Part shown: one piece after another, positions 19,251-27,693 of the stretch
Position numbering within the stretch: position 1 is the first letter of the stretch
Layout of the letters: each line of letters starts with the position of its first letter
Assembly: GCF_014646335.1 (NCBI RefSeq)
Contig: NZ_BMNG01000021.1
Span: 1-64,000 of the forward strand
Direction: 5' to 3'
Source of the DNA: Streptomyces lasiicapitis
GTDB lineage: Bacteria > Actinomycetota > Actinomycetes > Streptomycetales > Streptomycetaceae
DNA: 64,000 nt
Position numbers and translations under genes: made by a program
The notes under the pieces: model-generated
What the model saw: the letters and a program-made list of their open reading frames with translations, nothing else
What the model was told of the DNA's origin: nothing
Databases searched by the model: none

Positions 19251-19301
19251 TCACTGCGGACCGGCGCGCTTGCTGCCAATAATCATGGCGAACACGAGCA
19301 T
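19251..19301 (-). CDS. Putative cimA leader peptide
   Basis: A 16-codon frame, MLVFAMIIGSKRAGPQ, or 11 codons if the second Met is used. It contains Leu, Val and two adjacent Ile codons and ends about 55 bases before the attenuator hairpin. Ribosome stalling at Leu/Val/Ile codons would be expected to favour read-through into cimA when branched-chain amino acids are scarce. No good ribosome site is visible, so translation could be leaderless or the start could differ. Confidence 0.45.
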   Translation of the reverse strand: MLVFAMIIGSKRAGPQ

Positions 19302-19341
19302 GGGAGGCAGAGTGCCACAGCTCTCGTGGCACCCGCCTCCC
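19302..19341. terminator. Hairpin downstream of the first beta-propeller gene
   Basis: GGGAGGC (19302-19308) pairs with GCCTCCC (19335-19341), and inside it GTGCCAC (19312-19318) pairs with GTGGCAC (19326-19332). The compound stem lies between the end of the gene at 19416 and the cimA leader and probably terminates that transcript. Confidence 0.6.
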
Positions 19342-19415
19342 TGTCTCACGATGCGGTCGGGCCCGGACAGACGGCCCGGCTCACGCGGTGGCGTGCTCCG
19401 CTCACGTGGTGCTGC

Positions 19416-20705
19416 TCAGCTCACGTTGCGCCGTACGAAGACGTCCCGCGCCGTGTTCGTGTCGCCCGGGACCAGGTTCGTCGCGTCCGAGGTGAACGTG
19501 AACGTCTTGGCGTCCGCGCTCAGGGCGTACGCCGGCCAGCCCTGGTCCTCGCTCTCGCCGCCGCCCTGGGGCACGTTGACGCGCCGCGTCTTGCCCGTCT
19601 TCAGGTCCCGTACGTACAGCGGGCCCTTGGCGGGGTCGCCCGCGGTGAGGCCGGACGCCGAGGAGATGAAGGCGACGTGGCGGCCGTCGGGGCTGATGTC
19701 GGGCTGGTAGGAGTCGTCGCCGGTCTGGCCGCCGCCCGCTTTCTGCGTGACCTTCTTGTAGGCGCCGGTGCGGGTGTCGAGGCGGTAGATGTCGCTCTTG
19801 CCGTTGGTGTCGGCGGGCACCAGCGCCTCGGCGGTGTCGAAGGCCGCGTACCGCCCGTCCTTGCTCAGCGAGGGCACGCCGATGCGCAGGTCCGCGCCGG
19901 TGGGCGAGAGGTCGATGCGCTTCGTCCTGCCGGTCGTCGCGTCGTACGTGTACGTCCTTCCCCCCAGGCCAGGACGGACCTGGCCGAGGCCGTAGCCGAC
20001 GTGGCGGCCGTCGGCGCTCAGGGAGAGCCCGCCGATGATCCACGTGGGCTGGCCGGTGACGATCTCGCTGACCAGACGGGTGCTGCCCGCCTTGCGGTCG
20101 CGCAGGTAGATGCCGGTCCACATGCCGTCGCCGCCGCCGTCGCCGTGCTCCTTCAGCTCCGAGACGAAGGCGACGTACCGGCCGCTGGCGCTGACCTCGG
20201 CGCCGACGACGTAGTCCCCGAAGACCGGCTTGTCGTCGTCGGAGAGGCTGACGATCTCGGTGCGGCCGGTCTTGCGGTCCTTCAGGAACGTGCCGCTGTA
20301 GAGGCCGCCGGGCTTGTCGACCTGCGCGGAGTAGGTGACGTACCGCCCGTCCGCGCTGATCGACGGGTCTCCGGCGTGCGAGGTGTACTGCTCGCCGGAG
20401 TCCTGGAGGCTGATGCGCTCGACCTTCTTGGTGCGCAGGTCGCGCAGGTAGATGTCGGTCTGGCCGTTGGTGTCGCCCGGCACCAGGTTGGCGGCCTCGG
20501 ACGCGAAGACGACGTACCGGCCGTCGGCGCTGATGTCCGTGGCGTCGGACGGCCCTTCGGCCTGGGCGCCGTCGCCGGCGACGCTCACCCGCTCCGTGCG
20601 GGGAGCGGGGGCGCGGGTGTCGGCGGCCGCCGCGGCCGGGAGCACGGCTCCCGTGACGGCGGTGACGAGCGCGGCGGCCAGGGCCGCGCGGGTGGTGAGA
20701 CGCAT
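19416..20705 (-). CDS. Secreted TolB-like beta-propeller protein
   Basis: 429 residues. A signal peptide (ending near AAAAADT) precedes a propeller of PD40/TolB-type repeats: SADGRYVVF, SADGRYVTY, SASGRYVAF, SKDGRYAAF and SPDGRHVAF occur about every 50-60 residues. The motif NLVPGDTN occurs in the first blade and again at the C-terminal end (NLVPGDTNTARDVFVRR), which suggests that the last strand closes the first blade. It is the longest of four tandem paralogues and is 208 bp from the next, so it probably has its own promoter. The partner or ligand is unknown. Confidence 0.8.
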   Translation of the reverse strand: MRLTTRAALAAALVTAVTGAVLPAAAAADTRAPAPRTERVSVAGDGAQAEGPSDATDISADGRYVVFASEAANLVPGDTNGQTDIYLRDLRTKKVERISLQDSGEQYTSHAGDPSISADGRYVTYSAQVDKPGGLYSGTFLKDRKTGRTEIVSLSDDDKPVFGDYVVGAEVSASGRYVAFVSELKEHGDGGGDGMWTGIYLRDRKAGSTRLVSEIVTGQPTWIIGGLSLSADGRHVGYGLGQVRPGLGGRTYTYDATTGRTKRIDLSPTGADLRIGVPSLSKDGRYAAFDTAEALVPADTNGKSDIYRLDTRTGAYKKVTQKAGGGQTGDDSYQPDISPDGRHVAFISSASGLTAGDPAKGPLYVRDLKTGKTRRVNVPQGGGESEDQGWPAYALSADAKTFTFTSDATNLVPGDTNTARDVFVRRNVS

Positions 20706-20913
20706 GGGTGGTTCCCCCGAGAGATGAGTTGCCGTGTCCGGTAGGACTGTTGCCGGCTGTTGCTGGTTGTACGTCGCCGGCTGATCAACCGCGCGCTGCC
20801 CGTGGCCGGTTCACGCGGGTACACGGACGGAACACGGCTCTTGGTTCCCCCTGGTGGTCCACACCGCGGTGAGTGCTCCTTGTGTGCCGTCCGTGTGCGC
20901 TCCCCCGCGCCGG

Positions 20914-21984
20914 TCAGCGGATACGGCGTACGAAGACGTCGGTCCGTGCGTTGGTGTCACCCGGCACCAGGTCGGTGGCGTCCGAGGCGAACACGACCTG
21001 GCGGCCGTGCGCGGTGACGGCGCCCGGCTCGACCCCGCCGGGGCCGACGGGCGTGCGCCTTCCGGTGCGCACGTCGAGCAGGGTGAGCGCGGTTCCGTCG
21101 TCGTCCTCGGCCAGAACCGCGTACCGGGCGTCCGGGCTCGCGGACCCGGCGGGCTTCTCGGCGACCTTGCGGGCCGTCGCCCTGCCCACGTCGTACACGT
21201 AGGTGCTGTCCTCGGCGACGAAGAGCACGGTGCGGCCGTTCTCGCTCACCTTCACGAACCCGGCGGCGCCGAGTCCCCCGTCGGCCTGCGCCGTCTCGCC
21301 GGTGGCGCGGTCGCGTACGACGATGTCGCCGCCGTCCTCGGACCGCTTCTGGTAGGCGAGGAGGCGGCCGTCGGCGCTCAGGGAGGCAGCGCCGATCAAG
21401 TCGCCGCCGTCGTCCGCGCCGTCGATCGGCTCGTTGGCACCGGTGGCCATGTTCCGTACGAACAGTCGCTGGGCGGGGTGGAAGCGGTCCCCCGAGGTGT
21501 AGGCGACCTGGCCGCCGTCGGACGTGACGGCGCGGAGCAGGCCGGTGCCGTTCCCCGGCGCCCCCACGTTCACGTTCTCGCCCGTCTCACGGTCGTACAG
21601 CATCGGCGACGGGGACTTGGTGCCCGCCGTGTGGCCGACGTAGCGGCCGTCGTGGCTGAGCAGTGGCGTCCCCCAGGAGGAGTCGCCGCCGTTCGGGATC
21701 AGCGTCAGCTTGCCCGTGACCCGGTCCTTCAGGGCGAGACAGGTGTACGTGTTCTGGTGGCACCGCAGCTCTTGCGCCTTGGTGGCGAAGGCGACGTGGC
21801 GGCCGTCGCCGCTGATCGCCGCCTCGCGCGAGGGCCCGTCGAGCTGCGACCCGTCGCCCGCGAGGCTCACCCGCTCCGTGCTCGGCCCCCGAGCCTGCGT
21901 GTCGGCGGACGCCGTGGCCGACAGCGTCGCAACGCCGACCGCCAGAGCAACTGCCGTACCCTGTAAGGTCCTTGCGCCCTTCAC
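20914..21984 (-). CDS. Secreted TolB-like beta-propeller protein (paralogue 2)
   Basis: 356 residues from GTG 21984 (MKGARTLQG) with a G-rich site just before it. A signal peptide ends near SATASADTQ. The mature protein has the propeller repeats SGDGRHVAF, SHDGRYVGH, SADGRLLAY and ends with DLVPGDTNARTDVFVRRIR as in its neighbours. A Cys pair (ELRCHQNTYTC) early in the mature part could form a disulfide; paralogue 3 has a similar pair. It starts 13 bp after the stop of the gene at 21998, indicating an operon. Confidence 0.78.
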   Translation of the reverse strand: MKGARTLQGTAVALAVGVATLSATASADTQARGPSTERVSLAGDGSQLDGPSREAAISGDGRHVAFATKAQELRCHQNTYTCLALKDRVTGKLTLIPNGGDSSWGTPLLSHDGRYVGHTAGTKSPSPMLYDRETGENVNVGAPGNGTGLLRAVTSDGGQVAYTSGDRFHPAQRLFVRNMATGANEPIDGADDGGDLIGAASLSADGRLLAYQKRSEDGGDIVVRDRATGETAQADGGLGAAGFVKVSENGRTVLFVAEDSTYVYDVGRATARKVAEKPAGSASPDARYAVLAEDDDGTALTLLDVRTGRRTPVGPGGVEPGAVTAHGRQVVFASDATDLVPGDTNARTDVFVRRIR

Positions 21985-21997
21985 CCATGCCCCCCGT

Positions 21998-23155
21998 TCA
22001 CTTCGTGTGCCGTACGAACACGTCGGTGGCGCCGTTGGTGTCGTCCGGCACCAAGTCGGCGGACGCCGAACTGAACGTGACGGCACGGCCGTTGTCGGAC
22101 ACCGAGCCGCGCGCGGCCCGTGCGTCCGCCGGGCCGATGTCCGTGCCGCGGCCCGTGCGCAGGTCGAGTACGCGGAGACCGTCGGCGCCGGTGAGGACGG
22201 CGTGGCGGCCGTCGGGCGTGGCCGACACCGCGCGGCCGTCCGCGACGCGTTCGGTGGTGCCGGTGCGCACGGTGTGGACGGTGTGGACGGTGTGTACATA
22301 GAGTCCGCCCCGTGCGTTGAACAGGACGCGGCGGCCGTCGTTACTGAGCCGGACCAGTTCAGCGGTGCCGAGGCCGGTGTCGAGCTGGGTGCGCGCACCG
22401 GTGCCCGGCTCCTTGAGGAAGACGTCGGCCCGGTCCTCGGGGCCCTCGCTGTAGCCGCCGATCTGGTACGCGACGCGCGAGCCGTCGTCGGCCACGGACG
22501 CGCCGCCCTTCTGGCCCTCCTCGGGCCCCGAGATCAGCTCGTCCGTGCCGGTCGCGGTGTCGCGGACGTACAGCAGCCGGAAGTTCTGATTGCCGTTGCG
22601 ATTGCCGATGGTGTACGCGACGCGGGTGCCGTCGGGGCTGATCGCCTGCACGGCGCCGAGTTCGTTCGAGCCCGGCGGGTCGGCGGGCCACAGCCGGGTG
22701 CTGGTTCCCGTAGCACGGTCATGGAGGTAGGGCGCGGCGAAGCGTTTGTTCGCGGTGAAGGCCACGCGGCTGCCGTCGGAGCTCAGGAGCGGGGTGCCGT
22801 AGAGGTGGCCGCTGCCGAGGTCGATGCCGGTCAGGGCGCCCGTGCGGAGGTCCTTGAGCTTCAGGCAGTGCTCGTACTGGTCGCAGCCGAGGGCGGGTGC
22901 GCGGGTGAGGAAGGCGGCGTGGCGGCCGTCGCCGCTGAGCGCCCCGTCCGTGGAGGGGCCGTCGAGCTGGATGCCGTCGGCGGCGGTGCTGATGCGTTCG
23001 GTGCGCGGGGTGCGGGCGTCGGCGGTGTCACGTACGGCGGTGTCCGCGGTGGCCGTCGCGGTCAGCGTCGCACCACTCAGTGCGATACCAAGTGCCGCCG
23101 CCCACAAGGCCCTTGAGCCGAACGCCCACCCTCGAGTCCGGGGCGTCCGCGTCAT
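21998..23155 (-). CDS. Secreted TolB-like beta-propeller protein (paralogue 3)
   Basis: 385 residues from ATG 23155, whose ATGA overlaps the stop of the gene at 23152; a GTG at 23167 is possible. Signal peptide near residues 10-40 (AALGIALSGATLTATATA). Blades contain SGDGRHAAF, SSDGSRVAF, SPDGTRVAY and SNDGRRVLF, and the end is ADLVPDDTNGATDVFVRHTK. It carries the Cys pair CDQYEHC. A run VHTVHTVHTVRT comes from three near-identical 9-bp repeats around 22263-22300 and probably extends a surface loop. Confidence 0.78.
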   Translation of the reverse strand: MTRTPRTRGWAFGSRALWAAALGIALSGATLTATATADTAVRDTADARTPRTERISTAADGIQLDGPSTDGALSGDGRHAAFLTRAPALGCDQYEHCLKLKDLRTGALTGIDLGSGHLYGTPLLSSDGSRVAFTANKRFAAPYLHDRATGTSTRLWPADPPGSNELGAVQAISPDGTRVAYTIGNRNGNQNFRLLYVRDTATGTDELISGPEEGQKGGASVADDGSRVAYQIGGYSEGPEDRADVFLKEPGTGARTQLDTGLGTAELVRLSNDGRRVLFNARGGLYVHTVHTVHTVRTGTTERVADGRAVSATPDGRHAVLTGADGLRVLDLRTGRGTDIGPADARAARGSVSDNGRAVTFSSASADLVPDDTNGATDVFVRHTK

Positions 23156-24234
23156 CGGCGCGACCACTGGAAGACATCCGTCACGCCGTTCGTGTCACCG
23201 GGCACCACATCCGTCTCCGCCGACGAGTAGACGACGGTGCGGCCCTTGGCGCCCACCGCGCCGGGCACGGCCGAGCCCGTCCCGACGACGTCGACGCGGC
23301 CGGTGCGCAGGTCGCGCAGGCGCAGCGTCGACGCGTCGTCGCTGTAGAGGAGGTGGCGGCCGTCCGGGCCGACGGCCTTGGCCGAGGTGCCGGGGAAGTG
23401 CTTGACCTTGCCGGTGCGCAGGTCGCGTACGTAGGCGCCGTTCGCGGAGTTCAGCACCACCGTGCGGCCGTTGCCGCTGATCTCCACGAGGGTGGAGGCG
23501 GTGCCGTCGTCGGCGCGCTTGAGGCCGCCGGTCTCGCGGTCTCGGACGAAGACCTGCTTGGTGCCCGCGTCCTCGTAGGCCACGTAGCGGCCGTCGGCGC
23601 TGATGGACGGGTTGGCCATGTCGCGGGCGGCGTCGGGCGGGCCGTCGCTGACTGCCTCGCGGGTGTCGGTCTGCCAGTCGTAGACCTCGATCCGGTAGGG
23701 ATCGGCGGGGTGCTGCGGCCGCAGGACGTACGCGACGTAGCGGCCGTCGGCGCTGATCACCGAATCGCCGGAGCCCTCCTTGAAGCCCTTGGCGTCGACC
23801 CGGCGCTTCTCCCCCGTCGTCAGGTCCACCACGAAGGCGGCCGTGGTGTGCGAGCCCCAGTCGAGGTACGTGGCGTAGCGGCCGTCGTCGCTGATGTCGG
23901 GGGCGGTCAGGCTGTTCTTGATCCTGCTGACCGCGCGGGAGTCGCCGTCGCGGACGTGGGCGGAGCTCTGCGGCCGTGGCGCGGTGTCGGGCGTGAGGTT
24001 GGTGGCGCCGCTGCTGAAGGCGGCGTGGCCGCCGTCGGTCGTGACGGTCGCGGCACCTGAGGCGCCGTTGGCCTCGGTGCCGTCGGCGGCGACGCTGACC
24101 CGCTCGACGCGGGGCGCCTGCCGCGCGGACGGAGCGGCGGACACCTCGGCCGCGTGGGCCGTGGTCGGCAGCGCGGTGATCCCGACTGCCGCTACCAGTA
24201 AGGCACTTAACGACACACGTCTGACAGTGACCAT
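23152..24234 (-). CDS. Secreted TolB-like beta-propeller protein (paralogue 4, first in operon)
   Basis: 360 residues from ATG 24234 (MVTVRRVSLSALL). Signal peptide to about residue 29 (TTAHAAE). Repeats SDDGRYATY, SADGRYVAY (twice) and SGNGRTVVL mark the blades, and the C-terminal closing motif is DVVPGDTNGVTDVFQWSRR. It is the promoter-proximal gene of the paralogue series and is coupled to the next by an ATGA overlap. Upstream is the inverted repeat at 24310-24328. No enzymatic motif is visible; protein binding on the outside of the cell is a guess. Confidence 0.78.
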   Translation of the reverse strand: MVTVRRVSLSALLVAAVGITALPTTAHAAEVSAAPSARQAPRVERVSVAADGTEANGASGAATVTTDGGHAAFSSGATNLTPDTAPRPQSSAHVRDGDSRAVSRIKNSLTAPDISDDGRYATYLDWGSHTTAAFVVDLTTGEKRRVDAKGFKEGSGDSVISADGRYVAYVLRPQHPADPYRIEVYDWQTDTREAVSDGPPDAARDMANPSISADGRYVAYEDAGTKQVFVRDRETGGLKRADDGTASTLVEISGNGRTVVLNSANGAYVRDLRTGKVKHFPGTSAKAVGPDGRHLLYSDDASTLRLRDLRTGRVDVVGTGSAVPGAVGAKGRTVVYSSAETDVVPGDTNGVTDVFQWSRR

Positions 24235-24309
24235 GAATCCCCCAAGACCTGCCCGCCCCCGGCCCGGCGCCGAAGGCCCCTGCGGATACAAGCGCACCCG
24301 GAGCGGCCC

Positions 24310-24328
24310 CGCAATCCGCAGGATTGCG
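24310..24328. promoter_or_regulatory. Inverted repeat upstream of the beta-propeller operon
   Basis: CGCAATCC and GGATTGCG face each other around a 3-nt centre. It lies between the end of the TetR gene and the first propeller gene, so it could be a TetR-type operator or a weak terminator; no T-run follows on either strand. Confidence 0.35.
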
Positions 24329-24346
24329 TACAACCTGGACGGACCC

Positions 24347-24964
24347 CTACGCGTCCGCGCCGAGCGCTTCGTCCAGGAACTCCCTTGTGTGCGCGAGGAC
24401 TTGGTCCCGTCCGGTGCCGCGCAGGCCGATCGCCACATGGATGGAGAACCCGTCGAGCAGCGCCCGAAGGCGGGCCGCGAACCGGTCGGCGTCCACGGCC
24501 CGGAACTCCCCGCGCGAGACGCCCTCGGCGAGCAGCGCCACCAGGTCGCGGTGCCAGGCACCCTCGATGGCGGCCTGCCGGTCGCGGCCCTGCTCGTCGG
24601 CGTTCAGGGAGCGGTTCCAGACCTCCAGCCAGAGGATCCAGTGCGGGTCGCGGTGCCCGTCGGGGACGTACAGCTCGACGTACGCCTCCAGGCGGGCGCG
24701 CGCCGGTTCCGGCCGGGCCAGGAGGCGGCTCCGCTCGGCGCCGAGCCGCCCCTCGCTCCACTCCAGGGTGCGCAGGAGCAGCTCGTCCTTGGAGCCGAAG
24801 TAGTACAGGAGGTGGCCGCTGCTCATGCCGACCTCGCGGCCGAGCGCGGCCATGGTGAGCTGTTCCAGGCCGTGCTCGGCGATCATCTCCATGGCCGTCG
24901 CGAGGACGTCTTCTCGCGGGGGCGCGTTCTTGCGTGCGCTTCGCTGGGCGCGCGCTTCGGCCAC
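24347..24964 (-). CDS. TetR family regulator
   Basis: 205 residues from GTG 24964. The N-terminal helix-turn-helix spans about residues 18-65 (DVLATAMEMIAEHGLEQLTMAALGREVGMSSGHLLYYFGSKDELL). The helical ligand domain follows, with LEVWNRSLNADEQG, a pattern seen in TetR proteins beside polyamine and nitrogen genes. It is the last gene of the urease-agmatine deiminase series, 15 bp after aguA, and probably regulates that operon or the divergent permease. Confidence 0.85.
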   Translation of the reverse strand: MAEARAQRSARKNAPPREDVLATAMEMIAEHGLEQLTMAALGREVGMSSGHLLYYFGSKDELLLRTLEWSEGRLGAERSRLLARPEPARARLEAYVELYVPDGHRDPHWILWLEVWNRSLNADEQGRDRQAAIEGAWHRDLVALLAEGVSRGEFRAVDADRFAARLRALLDGFSIHVAIGLRGTGRDQVLAHTREFLDEALGADA

Positions 24965-24979
24965 GTCGTACTCCGGCTG

Positions 24980-25999
24980 CTAGATCTTCGGCTGCTGCTG
25001 GGTGATGCAGTGGATGCCACCACCCCCGGCAAAGATCGTACGGGCGTCGACGAGGGTGACGGTCCGCTGGGGGAACAGCCGCCGGAAGATGCCCGCGGCC
25101 AGCTCGTCGTGCGGGTCGTCGAAGGAGCACAGCACGACGCCGCCGTTGCACAGGTAGTGGTTGATGTACGAGTGGTCGACCCAGCCGTCGTCGTCGGCGA
25201 GTGCGGTGGGCGCGGGCACCTCGACGATCTCCAGGGTGCGGCCGCGGGCGTCGGTCCGCCCCTTGAGTACGCCGATGACCTCGCGGCTGACCTCGAAGTC
25301 CGGGTGGGCGGGGTCCTGTTGGGAGTGCACGAGGACGACGCCGGGGGCGGCGAAGGCGGCGACGATGTCGACGTGGCCGAGGGTGCCGAAGCCGTGGCCG
25401 GGGTAGTCGGCGGTCAGTCCGCGGGGCAGCCAGAGGGCCTTGCGGGTGCCGAGCCGGGCGTGGATCTCGGCCTCGACCCGCTCCCTGGTCCAGCCCGGGT
25501 TGCGCTCGGGGCCGAGCTGCACGGTGTCGGTGAGCAGGACGGTGCCCTCGCCGTCGACGTGGATGCCGCCGCCCTCGTTGACCAGCGGCGAGGAGTGCAC
25601 GGGGGCGCCCGCGAGGTCCGCGACATGGCGGGCGATCTTCGCGTCGTGATCCCAGCGGGCCCACTCCTGGGCGCCCCAGCCGTTGAACACCCAGTCCACG
25701 GCGGCGAGCCGGTCGCCGTCACGGACGAACGTGGGCCCGATGTCGCGCATCCACGCGTCGTCCAGGTCACGCTCGACCAGCTCGAAGCCGTCACCGAGGA
25801 GCGCGCGGGCGGACGCGCTCTGGCCGGTGCCGACGACCATGGTCACCGGCTCGAAGCGGCGCACGGCACGGGCCACGGCGGCCCAGGCGGCGCGGGCCTC
25901 GCCGAGCTCCTCCTCCGTACTGAAGGTGGGGTTCGGCCCCGGCCACGCCATCCAGGTGCGCTCGTGCGGCTCCCACTCGGCGGGCATGCGGACGTTCAT
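24980..25999 (-). CDS. aguA: Agmatine deiminase
   Basis: 339 residues from ATG 25999. It hydrolyses agmatine to N-carbamoylputrescine and ammonia. The guanidine-modifying fold is shown by MPAEWEPHERTWMAWP at the start, DAWMRDIGPTFV near residue 81, NEGGGIHVDGEGT near 141, GHVDIVAAF, and GGGGIHCITQQQP at the end, which carries the catalytic Cys. The length is slightly short of plant and Pseudomonas enzymes. It is 11 bp downstream of ureC, so the operon links agmatine breakdown to urease; a carbamoylputrescine amidase is not visible here. Confidence 0.92.
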   Translation of the reverse strand: MNVRMPAEWEPHERTWMAWPGPNPTFSTEEELGEARAAWAAVARAVRRFEPVTMVVGTGQSASARALLGDGFELVERDLDDAWMRDIGPTFVRDGDRLAAVDWVFNGWGAQEWARWDHDAKIARHVADLAGAPVHSSPLVNEGGGIHVDGEGTVLLTDTVQLGPERNPGWTRERVEAEIHARLGTRKALWLPRGLTADYPGHGFGTLGHVDIVAAFAAPGVVLVHSQQDPAHPDFEVSREVIGVLKGRTDARGRTLEIVEVPAPTALADDDGWVDHSYINHYLCNGGVVLCSFDDPHDELAAGIFRRLFPQRTVTLVDARTIFAGGGGIHCITQQQPKI

Positions 26000-26010
26000 G
26001 GGTGCGGTCC

Positions 26011-27693
26011 TCACAGGAAGTACAGGCGGTTGAGGGAGACGGAGTCGGCGGGCTCGGAGCGCAGCGCGGCGCCGTCCAGGGTGACCAGGCCGGAGCGCTG
26101 GTCGACGTCGACGGTGCCGGTGCGGGAGTTCAGGCGCAGGTCGGCGGGGCCGATCCCGCGGGTGCCCCGGACGGCGACCCGGCGCCGCCGCGTGGGCATC
26201 GAGTCGCGGCCCTGCTCGACGGCGGCGCGCGCGACGAACGCGACGGAGATGTCGGCGGGCGTCGCGCCGTACGCGCCGAACTGCGGCCCGAGCACGAGGG
26301 GTTCGCAGGTGTCGGTGGCCGCGTTCGGGTCGCCGACGACGCCGTACGCGGGGAAGCCGGACTTCAGCACCAACTGCGGCTTCGCGCCGAAGAATTCGGG
26401 GCGCCACAGCACGATGTCGGCCATCTTGCCGACCTCGATGGACCCGACCTCGTGGGCGAGGCCGTGGGCGATGGCGGGGTTGATCGTCAGCTTGGCCACG
26501 TACCGAAGGACACGGCCGTTGTCGTCGTGCGGACCGTCGCCCGCGGTCGGGCCGAGCTCGGCCTTCATCTTCCCGGCCATCGCGAAGGTCCTGCGTACGG
26601 TCTCACCCGCGCGCCCCATGCCCTGCGCGTCCGAGGACGTGATCCCGATGGCACCGAGATCGTGCAGCACGTCCTCGGCACCCATGGTCCCGGCACGGAT
26701 CCGGTCCCGCGCCATGGCGGCGTCGCCCGGCAGGTCGGTCTTCAGGTCATGGACCGACACGATCATGCCGTAGTGCTCGGCGACGGCATCGCGCCCGAAG
26801 GGCAGCGTGGGATTGGTGGAGGAGCCGATGACGTTCGGCACGCCCGCCATCTTCAGTACGTTCGGTACGTGGCCGCCGCCGCACCCCTCGATGTGGAAGG
26901 CGTGAATGGTCCGCCCGTCGAGGACGCTGAGGGTGTCCTCGACCGACAGACACTCGTTCAACCCATCACTGTGCAGGGCGACTTGGACGTCGTGCTCCTC
27001 GGCGACGCGCAGCGCCGTGTCCAACGCCCGCGTGTGGGCGCCCATGTCCTCGTGCACCTTGAAGCCGGATGCCCCGCCCTCGGCGAGCGCCTCGACCAGC
27101 GGGGCCGGGTCGGACGACGAACCGCGCCCCAGGAAGCCGATGTTGACCGGCCAGGCATCGAAGGCGCCGAACGCGTGCTTCAGCGCCCACGGCGAGTTGA
27201 CCCCGACGCCCCACACCGGCCCGAACTCCTGGCCGATGATCGTGGTCACACCGGAGGCGAGCGAGGCCTCCATGACGCGCGGCGACAGCAGGTGGACGTG
27301 GGTGTCCACGGCTCCGGCGGTAGCGATCAGCCCCTCACCGGAGACGATGGAGGTGCCGGTGCCGACGACCACGTCGACGCCGTCGAGGGTGTCCGGGTTC
27401 CCGGCCCGCCCTATGGCGTGGATCCGCCCCTCCCTGATCCCGATGGACACCTTGCGGATGCCCTGCACCGCGTCGATCACCAGCACATTGCTGATCACGA
27501 CGTCACAGGTCTCACGGACGGCGGCGGCCTTCAGATGCAGACCGTCCCGGGCGGTCTTGCCGAACCCGGCGAGGAACTCGTCGCCGTGCCGCTGCGAGTC
27601 GGACTCGACGCGCACGACGAGCCCGGAGTCACCGAGGACGACGCGGTCGCCGGCGCGGGGGCCGTGCACGGAGGCGTACTCGTGGGGGTCCAT
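26011..27693 (-). CDS. ureC: Urease alpha subunit, divergent type
   Basis: 560 residues from ATG 27693, joined to the upstream gene by TAATG. Nickel ligands are present: THVHLL, the carbamylated Lys in GFKVHED, VALHSDG, FHIEGCGGGH and the Asp in SSDAQGMG. The flap, normally MVCHH, reads SVHDL: the catalytic-flap His is kept but the flap Cys is Val and the next His is Asp. Urease splits urea into ammonia and carbamate. No ureD, ureE, ureF or ureG is near, so nickel insertion must come from elsewhere or the enzyme differs. It lies with aguA in one operon. Confidence 0.9.
   Translation of the reverse strand: MDPHEYASVHGPRAGDRVVLGDSGLVVRVESDSQRHGDEFLAGFGKTARDGLHLKAAAVRETCDVVISNVLVIDAVQGIRKVSIGIREGRIHAIGRAGNPDTLDGVDVVVGTGTSIVSGEGLIATAGAVDTHVHLLSPRVMEASLASGVTTIIGQEFGPVWGVGVNSPWALKHAFGAFDAWPVNIGFLGRGSSSDPAPLVEALAEGGASGFKVHEDMGAHTRALDTALRVAEEHDVQVALHSDGLNECLSVEDTLSVLDGRTIHAFHIEGCGGGHVPNVLKMAGVPNVIGSSTNPTLPFGRDAVAEHYGMIVSVHDLKTDLPGDAAMARDRIRAGTMGAEDVLHDLGAIGITSSDAQGMGRAGETVRRTFAMAGKMKAELGPTAGDGPHDDNGRVLRYVAKLTINPAIAHGLAHEVGSIEVGKMADIVLWRPEFFGAKPQLVLKSGFPAYGVVGDPNAATDTCEPLVLGPQFGAYGATPADISVAFVARAAVEQGRDSMPTRRRRVAVRGTRGIGPADLRLNSRTGTVDVDQRSGLVTLDGAALRSEPADSVSLNRLYFL

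Noticed and set aside
16451..19279. Minus-strand frame of about 940 codons over the GH30 and cimA genes
   Set aside because: It is in a different frame from cimA, mostly Arg/Pro/Gly-rich, and covers the strongly supported GH30 gene on the other strand.
19062..19332. Ninety-codon N-terminal extension of citramalate synthase
   Set aside because: The frame is open but would translate through the attenuator hairpin; the ATG at 19062 has a good AGGAGCC site and fits family starts.
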